DNA of 64,000 nt. It comes from Companilactobacillus bobalius. GTDB taxonomy: Bacteria; Bacillota; Bacilli; Lactobacillales; Lactobacillaceae. How positions within the stretch are numbered: the first letter of the stretch is position 1; each line of letters opens with the position of its first letter. A model generated the notes under the pieces. It saw only the letters and a program-made list of their open reading frames with translations, had not been told where the DNA came from and did not search any database. The stretch is taken from assembly GCF_009764355.1 (NCBI RefSeq), contig NZ_LNUA01000011.1:186001-250000 (forward strand), given 5' to 3'. Shown here in pieces: positions 55,601-63,201 of the stretch. The translations under genes and the position numbers were made by a program.

Positions 55601-55664
55601 CGGTGTTGATTATCCTGGAAAATATACAAGTACAGTCACTTGGACAGCTACGGATAGTTTATAG
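52647..55664 (+). CDS. WxL-domain surface protein with beta-helix adhesin region
   Basis: 1005 residues; GAGGGGGTC eight bases before ATG. Signal peptide ends near residue 35 (TTFVKA). Residues about 105-560 form a right-handed beta-helix of the pectate lyase-like adhesive type (VNSWQDFIDAANNTSVGEII then many N-x-S/T rungs). About 630-770 is a beta domain, 770-870 a bacterial Ig-like domain, and 870-1005 a full WxL domain with LDFGVIPAYTP, first motif GWKLMA and end VTWTATDSL. Attaches non-covalently to the wall; likely an adhesin. Downstream of a divergent XRE regulator. Confidence 0.88.
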   Translation: MFFIKNLHRNKLNLFLIYLSIFLIGLITNTTFVKADSSDNEISQSLNLNSNLSDDSNDTGVSQPYKADFLNQINNSGEFSLKNKQINATLKNFRVQSISSVPVLDVKGSSVTVNSWQDFIDAANNTSVGEIIIGVDLKAADNKVSFQNDKVVAFNGHSIDMASRYLNTNNYQINFVDASINSTGSAMLRSSSNAGIIFSGIGSLTGSILDNNNIYTNLTFTNANYVTQNTSSTPTIRFRGSSGGDLSIKDSTITDSSRSFYYSSTSDSISKNININNSTVKSTYASGTSNYFISTSGTNTQTGMVLEMTNNSNVNVDKTNQGDFNAPIYLFGTNTKIILSTNSKFTVNNPNGAAITESGVGSIFDVSDEGTELNVSRSGTADYNNAVIRFAWTGEMTFDIKNHAKVSINQNGTVNTYGIRMYGGGNNISVSNGAEFDCINNSTSSGPGIGDNDGQGIYYAGGGNSNSFKLSGTDSQVLISANNGPAISSLSRIDMTAGDGTSFVARGYYPGNAIFYSANILNFNMGVPRYFDFMNTASIGTGIGGTLFNCSDTSQFNHGNIPLSVWLSTSNVQKSPTKSWKYVNATYSGVNFNKFTTTTSDADFKEFLVNNSGLSKLGRMTANTAPAQVKNAPDQPTNADSYVWVPTLMPAENNAYRPSYDNEVYAEVQLTYPDGTTKTATGTSVQNQKYYEYSTSTIDGAIKIPISNFGSSTKYLEPGTKIKILKLWRNDPDYNSVNAIKTDMSNTKYNQYKEQTVIDKTPPDPVVIKNNVKMISQWSKELEGTGEPGTSLSWKIIHHNGSADTVYSNATTVDSNGNWKINNISGIVNDDKIVIYLTDKNANTTPFSETVFHDATFLPATVVSVGGTNTLSLDVTQNLDFGVIPAYTPVIKSPASKKFNVTVNDDRDPSHVNGWKLMARASNFKSGQREISSDDLGLELNDNNNIINITNTDSLIREQQSTDDYRGSTILDLINGPQKIKLRSNGVDYPGKYTSTVTWTATDSL

Positions 55665-55699
55665 AATAATTAATATTAAAATTTGAAAAATATCTTAAA

Positions 55700-55748
55700 A
55701 AATAGGTCCCGATATTCTCATTCTTTGAGTATCGGGGCCTATTTATTA
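55700..55748 (+). terminator. Terminator after the 1005-residue protein gene
   Basis: AATAGGTCCCGATA pairs with TATCGGGGCCTATT. Confidence 0.82.
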
Positions 55749-55764
55749 TGTCTAAGCAAGGGAA

Positions 55765-55985
55765 ACTTACCGACTTGGGTCGTAAATCGTATGTAATAGA
55801 GACTTGTGCCTCAAAGCTACTCATTTTGTGGGCTTCTTTATTCTTGTGGGATGTGTTAGAGCCATTGAGAGAATTGAGAGATGATTTACCTTCCACTTTT
55901 TTACCAATAAGACTAAGTTTAAAAATATCACTCATCTTCATATCTAGAGTATGGAAAATTTCAGCAAAATCATTCTATGATTGGA
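55765..55985 (-). pseudogene. Remnant of a second XRE regulator
   Basis: The minus strand reads EIFHTLDMKMSDIFKLSLIG, clearly related to KIVHALDMEMGDIFKHSLID of the intact regulator, but the DNA-binding half is missing (a TAG precedes it) and the C-terminal half runs on into the terminator. It occupies the same divergent position before copy B as the intact gene does before copy A. Confidence 0.75.
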
Positions 55986-56157
55986 CTAAAAAAATATGTC
56001 AAATAACAGTCATTATTTTTAAAATGTGAGAAATATGCACATAACTGTTTTATAATACCTCATATATAGAAAAAAGGGGGATATTTCTTTGAAAAAATCA
56101 AGTTTTTTTCCTTTTTGGAGTATTATTCTTATATTTTTAATTCTTTCTTTTTCAGAT
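55985..56157 (+). repeat. Duplicated promoter/5' region, copy B
   Basis: Partner of 52417-52590. Holds TATAAT at 56051-56056, the GGGGGA ribosome site and the first 23 codons of the surface-protein gene that follows. Confidence 0.85.
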
Positions 56158-58368
56158 TATCAAAAGATTTCGGCAGCCTCTTTGTTGCCTAATCCTGATA
56201 CGATTGTTGTACCTGATAGAAACCCTAGAGTTTCTTCTGGCTCTAACGGTAACGGTTCTTGGGGTCAACGATTAGATAACAATAATTCTCCTACATTGAA
56301 GAATCTAAATATATATTCTGTTAATGAGCCTATCGATAGTAAATATGCTTTTGCTCCTATTCTGACTTCAGATACAAAATATTACATTGTTAATTCGGAC
56401 GGAAAGGAATCCTTATTGAAAGGTTCAAGAGTCCCTACCGTCAGAGGATCCGGGGGACCAGTGACATACCGTATATCTAATGTCGGGTATTATAAAGGAC
56501 AGAGTGTGGATATCCTTACTTTATTTGCGGAGAATAAGAAGTTAAACGGAAACGTTAATGTATCAAATGCGACTCAACGTCTAACATTGGCACCTGTTGG
56601 TGATGATGCTAAATTTATGTACACGAATATTAATGCATCGGCACTTTCTTACATTAATAATAATGTTATGTATGTTAAATCTAATACAAAGGATTCCATG
56701 AAGAAAATTAGCGGAACTATGAATCATGGTAAATTATCTTATCCTAAGGCCGTTTATATGGATCCTGATGTTTTTCAAGGGAGAAGAGTACCTAATTCTG
56801 CGAGAACGGCATCTGGTAGTCAAGTCGGCACCGGCTATTCAGATCTCTATAATATAAATTCATATAATAAGGGAAGTCTTTTTATTACGGCTAATGAGCT
56901 CGGTGGATATGAGTATAAATATAATAATTTTTCGGAACTATATACATCTTCAAGTAGTAGTATGAATGTTACTTTTTATATGTTTGATGGGATTGCTTTT
57001 TATAATGTTCAAACAACATCAGCATCTCCAATACTACTTGCTTCACCTGATGTAATTGGAACCACTAATGATAATTCTGATAAAGGAAATAAGATTAGTT
57101 GGAATGTTGTTCAGGCGTTTCCATCACAACCAAGTGATACTCATTTAGATAATTATGTTTTACATTTTAAGATACCAAGTGATTTAAATTCTAATGATGT
57201 TAGTTTAAAAATTAAAAATTCAGCTGGTACAGATGTTACTAGTGACTTTAATATAGAAAAGGACAATAACGGCAATTATACCGCTACTGCAAAAAGCTTA
57301 TCGGCTTTAGTTAATAAACAATATACATTTACATTTACTGGCAGAATAACGAAGGATCAGTTGGCAAATGAAAACTTTTTGAATAACTATTTGGATGCAA
57401 GTAGTAATGATCCTCACTACATTAAAATGAACGGTGAGGCCTATTCTACATATGGTTTAAAAGGGAACAATTATGTCACCAAAAATGATGATGGATCAGC
57501 GACATCATCGGCTAATTCTAAAATGGTTATCAATAGTTATAAAGTCGAACCAGAACTTAGTGGATCAATGACTGGAGGAACATATCATGTAGATAATAAG
57601 GTTTCATTTTCCTGGATAGCACAAAATGGAAATTCAGATGCTAAATGGGGAGCTTTAGTATTTAAGATCAATATTCCTGAAGGTCTAAATATTGATCTTA
57701 GTTCGTTGAAGCTTAAGTTTGGAAGCAAAGCAGCGTATTCGGTTCTAAAATCTAACTATGATTACGACACTTCTAGCAGATTACTGACAGTTCGCTCAAA
57801 CGATAATTTGTATATTAGTACAGGAGCAGAAACGTTGACTTATGACACAACAATTGATATTGCTGTCAGAGGTAGAACTGTTTCAAAAACAAATACAAGT
57901 GTCACTGGTACAGATATGAATGCTTTTTCTAAACCTGGTGATGCTAAGCCAACGATTTCAACTGATATCTCTTCTACTTCATTTAATGTAGAATCGGATA
58001 ACTTTCCGAGTAGTTCATCTTTTGATAAGAATTTTAAAAATACTACGGAGAGTTCTAGAGGTGATAGTAAAAATAAAATAAATGATGTATTGAATTTCAC
58101 CTTAACTGCTCAGAATAAAGGCAATGTAAAAAAAGTTAGTGAACTTAATTTCATAAATTATATGAATGATCCATACTATCAAGTATTTGTTTCATACGAT
58201 CCTTCAGAGAGTTGATAGTGCAGGATTTAATAAGTTAGGAAACAATGCTCTTATTGAGTTTATAGGACCAGGAAAATGGTTGATGAATGCAAATGGTTAT
58301 GGCCTTAAGTCAGGTGTCTATTCTGGAAAATAACGTGGAGCGCTATTGATGGAATTTCCAATAATTAA
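56089..58368 (+). pseudogene. WxL-type surface protein gene, decayed 3' end
   Basis: The 5' part codes for 708 residues: signal peptide to about residue 29 (QKISA), a long beta-rich head, and DUF11-like adhesin repeats (VDNKVSFSWIAQNGN, KINDVLNFTLTAQNKGN). The frame stops at 58215, but a shift gives VDSAGFNKLGNNALIEF ... KWLMNANGYGLKSG and VYSGK, and a second shift near 58330 gives ITWSAIDGIS, the tail of a WxL domain. The spacing suggests an internal deletion joined DUF11 to the WxL remnant. Either a pseudogene or two base-calling errors. Confidence 0.72.
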
Positions 58369-58481
58369 TTAAGTAGATTTAAAAATGTTATAAAAACATA
58401 TAGGTAGGTAATAGAATTATTTTGACAGTAAAATTAAAATAAGGATGTTACAGGTATTGAGAGTCTGGAAGAAATTACAAA

Positions 58482-58528
58482 TAAAAGAAGATTCGGAAAT
58501 TGATTTGATTTCTGAATCTTCTTTTTTG
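58482..58528 (+). terminator. Terminator after the decayed surface gene
   Basis: AAGAAGATTCGGAAAT pairs with ATTTCTGAATCTTCTT, then T's. The bases 58369-58481 hold no supported feature. Confidence 0.88.
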
Positions 58529-58695
58529 TGTACATGAATTTAAAATGTCTTTGTTAGTTATTGAAAATTAGAAATAGAGTTGTTTTCAATAGAAGAGAAA
58601 GTTATTCTTTAAGAAACTGATGAACTTACTTTTTCAAGTTAATAAAAATAAGTGATTTTCTAATTTTAAAATGTTGATATATCAGTCTTTTCTTA

Positions 58696-58722
58696 GTGTT
58701 CCCCATATACATGGGGATCTTC
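58696..58722. repeat. Solitary type I-E-like CRISPR repeat
   Basis: GTGTTCCCCATATACATGGGG then ATCTTC. The GTGTTCCCC start and CCCCAT-ATAC-ATGGGG hairpin match type I-E repeats of lactobacilli; the last bases differ from the expected GATGATCC-like end. No second repeat, spacer or cas gene is present. Upstream 58530-58695 is AT-rich and holds nothing else I can name; it could be a leader relic. Confidence 0.5.
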
Positions 58723-58726
58723 AATT

Positions 58727-58780
58727 AAAAAAAGATGCCTATGTCAAAACACTGAATGCTTTGATATGGGCGTCTTTTAT
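58727..58780. terminator. Terminator after yitT-like gene
   Basis: AAAAGATGCCTATGTCAAA pairs imperfectly with TTTGATATGGGCGTCTTTT; A- and T-runs on both sides. Confidence 0.8.
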
Positions 58781-59376
58781 TGTGTAATGTGTCGTTGATG
58801 GAAAATACCGAAACCTTTAATTGCGAGGCTAGAGATACCAACTGACATGACAGCTAGTAGGAAGGAAATTAAATCGTTTAAAGCAAAGTTTCCTAAACAA
58901 ACTAATCCATCAATAATGAATAAACTAATATATTTATCAACACCGAAATTCTTGTGGATGATCATTGGAGGAACTGTTGTCCCACCACTAGACATGTTGA
59001 GAGTATAAAGGATAGCTAAACCAATTCCAAAAATGATACTTCCTACTATAATAGAGATTACTCGATTATTAGGAATCAAATTGTAAACAGGTGTGATATA
59101 TAACAAGAGGGGAAGCATGAAACTTCCGATTGCTAATTTAACGGTAGTTTGTCGATCTAAATGTATGTAAGCCAGTACTAACATCACAATATTTATGAAA
59201 AGAACCGAGATGAATGTTGGGATTTTCCACCCTGCCTGTAGCAAAATAGCGATACCTGTAGCACCGCCAGCCGCTATACTATGCGGTTCGAAGAACATAT
59301 TAAGACTAAATGCGATAAGTTCCAAAGCAACTAACATTATTAGTAGTTTTGCGGACGTTCTCTTTTTATTCTTCAT
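58777..59376 (-). CDS. YitT family membrane protein
   Basis: 199 residues, five membrane helices, with EPHSIAAGGATGIAILLQ and YTLNMSSGGTTVPPMII as the two YitT_membrane repeats. The usual C-terminal DUF2179 domain is absent, as in the short YitT subset. Transport role unknown. No Shine-Dalgarno precedes the ATG; the promoter predicts transcription starting at the start codon itself. Confidence 0.87.
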   Translation of the reverse strand: MKNKKRTSAKLLIMLVALELIAFSLNMFFEPHSIAAGGATGIAILLQAGWKIPTFISVLFINIVMLVLAYIHLDRQTTVKLAIGSFMLPLLLYITPVYNLIPNNRVISIIVGSIIFGIGLAILYTLNMSSGGTTVPPMIIHKNFGVDKYISLFIIDGLVCLGNFALNDLISFLLAVMSVGISSLAIKGFGIFHQRHITQ

Positions 59377-59382
59377 ATATGT

Positions 59383-59412
59383 ACTATATCATGAAGATAG
59401 AGCCATTAGCAA
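59383..59412 (-). promoter_or_regulatory. Promoter placing the yitT start at the 5' end of its mRNA
   Basis: Minus-strand TTGCTA (59412-59407), 18-bp spacer, TATAGT (59388-59383). The ATG begins seven bases after the -10, so the mRNA is probably leaderless. Confidence 0.55.
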
Positions 59413-59592
59413 TAAAAGTACTCAATACCTAAAAAATAAAATAAATAATTATATTTCATAAGTATTACTAAAATTACATTCTGGCCTTAAATTGTAACTT
59501 TGTGGTTGCTGTCATGTAATACTGGGCTGTTAGTATAGCACCATAGCAAATGAGAGCTAAACAAATTTAAAAATTAAGGATGTAATTAATTC

Positions 59593-60342
59593 ATGAAAAA
59601 AGTTTTATCTATCGCTTTATTAAGTACAGTAGTATTAGCAGGAGTATTCACTTCAACAAATACTGCTCAAGCCGCAGTTTCAACTGGTAACAACCAAGTT
59701 AAAGTTGAAAAGGGTGACTCTTATAAGAACATTGCTGAAGCTAACGGAATTAGTATTTCCGCACTTGAACAAGCAAACGGCCGTGAAGTTGGCGGATTTG
59801 ACTTGATTTTCCCAGGAGATGTTATTACATTACCTGGTTCAACAGCAACAACTACAACTGATAATACAAATACACAAGCATCACAAAATGTATTACCAAC
59901 AACACAAACATCAACAGATACTACTACACAAGCATCAAATGATACACAAAATACTGATACTACAACAACACAAGATACAAGTGCTCAACAAGCAACTACA
60001 CAAAACACAACGGATAGTTCACAAGCTACAACACAAGCTGCTTCTACACAAACAACAAGTACAACATCATCAACAGCTAGTGGTACATTTAAAATTAGTT
60101 TCTATGATCCATCTGTTTTAGGTTCAAATATGGGTTACGGTGGTGTCGCTGCTAATCTTTTAGTATTCCCTAAGGGTACACAATTAAAGATTACTTTAGC
60201 AGACGGAACAGTATTGTACAGAACTGTAAATGATACAGGAACATTCGCTAATTCAAACTCACAACAATTAGATGTTGCTATGCCTAGTTCATCAATTCCT
60301 TCATATGGTGTAACTACAGCTTCAGTTGAAGTAATTTCTTAA
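59593..60342 (+). CDS. Secreted LysM protein with double-psi beta-barrel domain
   Basis: 249 residues, AAGGATG ribosome site. Signal peptide to about residue 28 (NTAQA), one LysM peptidoglycan-binding domain (VEKGDSYKNIAEANGISISA, residues about 37-80), a Thr/Gln/Ser-rich linker of about 80 residues, and a C-terminal barrel with VLYRTVNDTGTF and QLDVAMPSS like RlpA/3D or aggregation-promoting-factor domains. Likely an abundant wall-associated protein; enzymatic activity is uncertain. Confidence 0.85.
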   Translation: MKKVLSIALLSTVVLAGVFTSTNTAQAAVSTGNNQVKVEKGDSYKNIAEANGISISALEQANGREVGGFDLIFPGDVITLPGSTATTTTDNTNTQASQNVLPTTQTSTDTTTQASNDTQNTDTTTTQDTSAQQATTQNTTDSSQATTQAASTQTTSTTSSTASGTFKISFYDPSVLGSNMGYGGVAANLLVFPKGTQLKITLADGTVLYRTVNDTGTFANSNSQQLDVAMPSSSIPSYGVTTASVEVIS

Positions 60343-60367
60343 TTACTAAAAAATATAAAGACAATTG

Positions 60368-60402
60368 CAGAAGTCTCTCTATTAATTTAGAGGGACTTTT
60401 TT
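60368..60402 (+). terminator. Terminator after LysM protein gene
   Basis: AAGTCTCTCTA-TTAAT-TTAGAGGGACTT, then T's. From here to 60620 only a minor hairpin GGCATTT-TACT-AAATGCC (about 60535-60552) is seen. Confidence 0.8.
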
Positions 60403-60620
60403 AATAAATGTTTAATTTTTCTAATATTATTTAGTGTTAGAAAATAAATTTATAATTTTTTTATTCTTAAAAAAATATAGTTTATTCGTTATAAAAGTTG
60501 TCACGGTAGACTTGATCAAAGGTTGTAAAACGGGCATTTTACTAAATGCCATGTTATAAATGACACTTGGCATGAAAACATAAAATTAGAAAATTAACTG
60601 AAAAAACTTATTTTTATTGA

Positions 60621-60649
60621 TTGACAATTTAAAAATTAGATTGTATTAT
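60621..60649 (+). promoter_or_regulatory. Promoter of the methionine uptake operon
   Basis: TTGACA, 17-bp spacer, TATTAT. Start predicted near 60656. Confidence 0.8.
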
Positions 60650-60679
60650 CAAATCATCAATTAACAAAAGACATTTATT

Positions 60680-60962
60680 AAACAAAGTGATCGGGGGAAG
60701 TAATTCAACCTCGTTAGTACAGAAAACCTCTATTTGCTGAGATGAGGGCGACGACTTGAATGAAAATGACCCGTGATTGGTGCGCTGAATCCTTTCGGAT
60801 AAAGATGCAATGGTTGGTACCCTTTACAGTACACGCGTATAGAAATTTTGTACGTTGTTAAGGGGATAAGTGTAAATTTATTCCGAATTAGAATGGTACC
60901 GCGCAATAGCCGCTTCTAAACATGAACATAGTCTGTTCATGTTTGGAAGTGGCTTTTTTGTT
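60680..60962 (+). promoter_or_regulatory. Methionine T-box riboswitch with terminator
   Basis: The T-box sequence AGAATGGTACCGCG lies at 60890-60903 and the terminator AGCCGCTTC-TAAACATGAACA / TGTTCATGTTT-GAAGTGGCT with T's at 60908-60961. Stem I spans about 60688-60775 with GATGAGGGCGACG in its distal part; the specifier region GAATGAAAATGAC offers ATG (Met) codons at 60760 and 60766. Uncharged tRNA-Met should favour antitermination, matching the metQ-metN genes downstream. Confidence 0.9.
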
Positions 60963-61010
60963 TTTATAGATATTTTTGGTTAGTTAAGAAACAAGTAAGG
61001 TGGGAAAAAA

Positions 61011-61829
61011 ATGAGTAAATTTAAGAATTTGGGTAAGGTAATCCTATTAGCTTTTACAGCATTATTTATTTTCGTATTAGCTGGTTGTGGTAACCAAAAT
61101 AAGGAACAAACAGTTAAAGTCGGAATCAATCCTTCAGATGCTGCAATTTGGAAAGTGGTAAAGAAAAATGTAAAGAGTGAAGGTATCAACTTAAAGGTCG
61201 TTGAGTTTAATGATTACAATCAACCTAACACGGCTTTGGTCCAAGGGGAAGTTGATATCAACGCTTACCAACACACATTCTTCTTAAATTCATGGAATAA
61301 AGCACATCATTCAGATCTAGTATCAATTGGTAAAACAGTTATTCAACCAATGTCTCTATATTCACACAAGATCACAAAGCTTAGTCAATTGAAGAACGGT
61401 GCTAAGATCGCCATTCCTAACGATGCTTCTAATGAAGCCCGTGCATTACAATTGCTAGAAGCTAATGGACTTTTGAAACTTGATAGTGGTGTTAAATTAC
61501 CATCAACAAAGAACATCAAAGAAAACAAATTGAATTTGAAGTTCACAACACTTGATGCTGCACAAACAGCTCGTTCATTGGATGATGTTGATGCCGCAAT
61601 CGTTAATGGTAATGTTGCTAGTGATGCCAAACTTGATCCATCAAAGGCTGTTGTAACTGAAAAAGTTAATAAGAAGTCACAACCTTGGATCAATATCATT
61701 GTTACTCAAAAGAAGAACAAGGATAACAAGACTTACAAGAAAGTCGTTAAAGCATTCCAAACGAAATCAGTTGCTAAAGAAATCAAGAAGGTTTACGGCG
61801 AAAGTGCTGTACCAGCTTGGAATAAGTAA
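61011..61829 (+). CDS. metQ: Methionine-binding lipoprotein MetQ
   Basis: 272 residues. Lipobox LAGC at residues 23-26 anchors it to the membrane. NLPA family signature VKVGINPSDAAIWKVVKKN, VEFNDYNQPNTALVQGEVDI and NAYQHTFFLNSWN. Delivers methionine to the MetN/MetI ABC importer. AAGGTGGGA ribosome site. First gene behind the Met T-box. Confidence 0.95.
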   Translation: MSKFKNLGKVILLAFTALFIFVLAGCGNQNKEQTVKVGINPSDAAIWKVVKKNVKSEGINLKVVEFNDYNQPNTALVQGEVDINAYQHTFFLNSWNKAHHSDLVSIGKTVIQPMSLYSHKITKLSQLKNGAKIAIPNDASNEARALQLLEANGLLKLDSGVKLPSTKNIKENKLNLKFTTLDAAQTARSLDDVDAAIVNGNVASDAKLDPSKAVVTEKVNKKSQPWINIIVTQKKNKDNKTYKKVVKAFQTKSVAKEIKKVYGESAVPAWNK

Positions 61830-61859
61830 AATGTTTTAAAAATTTGAGGAGGTTTTCAT

Positions 61860-63194
61860 ATGTCAAAATTATCAGATCCATTAATTCAGAAGTCGATTGA
61901 AGATTTAAAGCAATATATCGCACTACCATCCGTTTCAGCAAAGAATCAATCTATTACTGAGACAGCCGAATTCCTTAAGAATTTACTACAAGACTTTGGA
62001 GCAGATGCAACAGTTTGGGATGAATATGAATATCCAGTTGTTTTCGCCGAAATTAAACCTAAGAAGCCAAGTGATACCACAATTCTTATTTACAATCATT
62101 ACGATGTTCAACCGGAAGAACCAGTAGAACTTTGGAATTCAGATCCGTTTGAATTAAAGATCACTGATGACAAGTTCATTGGACGTGGAGTTTCTGATTG
62201 TAAAGCTGATTTGATCAGTCGAATTACTGCTTTGAAGATTTATCGTCAAGAACATGGTGATTTACCTTGCAACATTAAGTTCTTAGTTGAAGGACAAGAA
62301 GAAGTTGCTAGTCGTCACTTAGAAGACTATTTGAAGAAATATTCAGACAAACTATCTGCTGATTTGATAATTTGGGAATCAGGATACAAGAATGAAAAAG
62401 AACAATTTAATTTCACTGGTGGTAATAAAGGGGTTCTATGTTTTGAATTAGAAGCTACTTCTGCCAATATTGATCTTCATTCATCATTTGCCGCTGTAGT
62501 TGATTCAGCTACATGGAGATTAGCTCAAGCATTAGATGCTTTGAGAACTCCAGAAGGTGATATTAAGATTCCTGGTTTCTACGATGATGTTGTTGAACCT
62601 TCTCAAAGAGAAATTGATTTAGTTAATAAAGCTACTACACCTGATTTGAAATCTAAGTGGGACTTACAAGTACCATTATTGAAGAACAAATCAGTTAATT
62701 ACAATTTGACATTTAATCCTACTATTAATATAGAAGGAATTAGCAGTGGCTGGGAAGGCGAAGGAGTAAAAACTGTTACTCCTAAAGCTGCCAAGGCTAA
62801 ATTGGAATTCAGATTGGTACCTAATCAAGATCCACATGATCTTTTTGATAAGTTAACTAAATATTTGAATGATCAAGGTTTTAAAGATATTAAAGTTAAA
62901 TATCTATTGGGTGAAAAAGGCTATCGTTGGGATCTAGACAGTCCAATTGTTAATAAGTTAATTGGAACTGCTGAAGACTTCTTTGGAGGGGCTGATAAGG
63001 TTGAAGCATTACCATCAAGTCCTGGTACTGGTCCAATGTACTTATTAAATGAATATACTCACGCTTCAATTGTTTCAACTGGTGTAAGTTATTCTAAGGC
63101 TGGCAATCATGCCCCTAACGAAAATATTAGAATTAAAGATTACCTAGACTTCATTGATTTCTTTGATCAATTCTTAGGTAAATTAAGGGAGTAA
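61860..63194 (+). CDS. M20 family metallopeptidase/amidohydrolase
   Basis: 444 residues. Metal ligands: His and Asp in [21 protein letters not shown], Glu pair in [11 protein letters not shown], and the C-terminal GNHAPNENI His. A dimerisation domain lies about residues 190-310. Close to CNDP/ArgE/DapE-type dipeptidases and N-acyl amino acid hydrolases. Its place between metQ and metN under the Met T-box suggests it frees methionine from peptides or N-acyl-methionine. GAGGAGG-type ribosome site. Confidence 0.92.
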   Translation: MSKLSDPLIQKSIEDLKQYIALPSVSAKNQSITETAEFLKNLLQDFGADATVWDEYEYPVVFAEIKPKKPSDTTILIYNHYDVQPEEPVELWNSDPFELKITDDKFIGRGVSDCKADLISRITALKIYRQEHGDLPCNIKFLVEGQEEVASRHLEDYLKKYSDKLSADLIIWESGYKNEKEQFNFTGGNKGVLCFELEATSANIDLHSSFAAVVDSATWRLAQALDALRTPEGDIKIPGFYDDVVEPSQREIDLVNKATTPDLKSKWDLQVPLLKNKSVNYNLTFNPTINIEGISSGWEGEGVKTVTPKAAKAKLEFRLVPNQDPHDLFDKLTKYLNDQGFKDIKVKYLLGEKGYRWDLDSPIVNKLIGTAEDFFGGADKVEALPSSPGTGPMYLLNEYTHASIVSTGVSYSKAGNHAPNENIRIKDYLDFIDFFDQFLGKLRE

Positions 63195-63201
63195 TTATTA
63201 T

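Noticed and set aside
55748..56029. Plus-strand 93-codon frame between the surface genes
   Set aside because: It is the antisense of the XRE remnant and contains no motif of its own.
58441..58590. 30-codon frame starting near 58446
   Set aside because: The ATG sits directly on its AAGG with no spacing and the frame runs through the terminator hairpin.
58696..58722. A full CRISPR array
   Set aside because: Only one repeat unit is present, with no regular spacing or spacer-length pattern on either side and no cas gene in the window.
59819..60121. His/Gln/Leu-rich 100-codon frame
   Set aside because: Out-of-frame reading of the Thr/Gln linker of the LysM protein.
60535..60552. Hairpin GGCATTT-TACT-AAATGCC as a terminator or riboswitch
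   Set aside because: No T-run and no larger conserved structure; it lies upstream of the mapped promoter.
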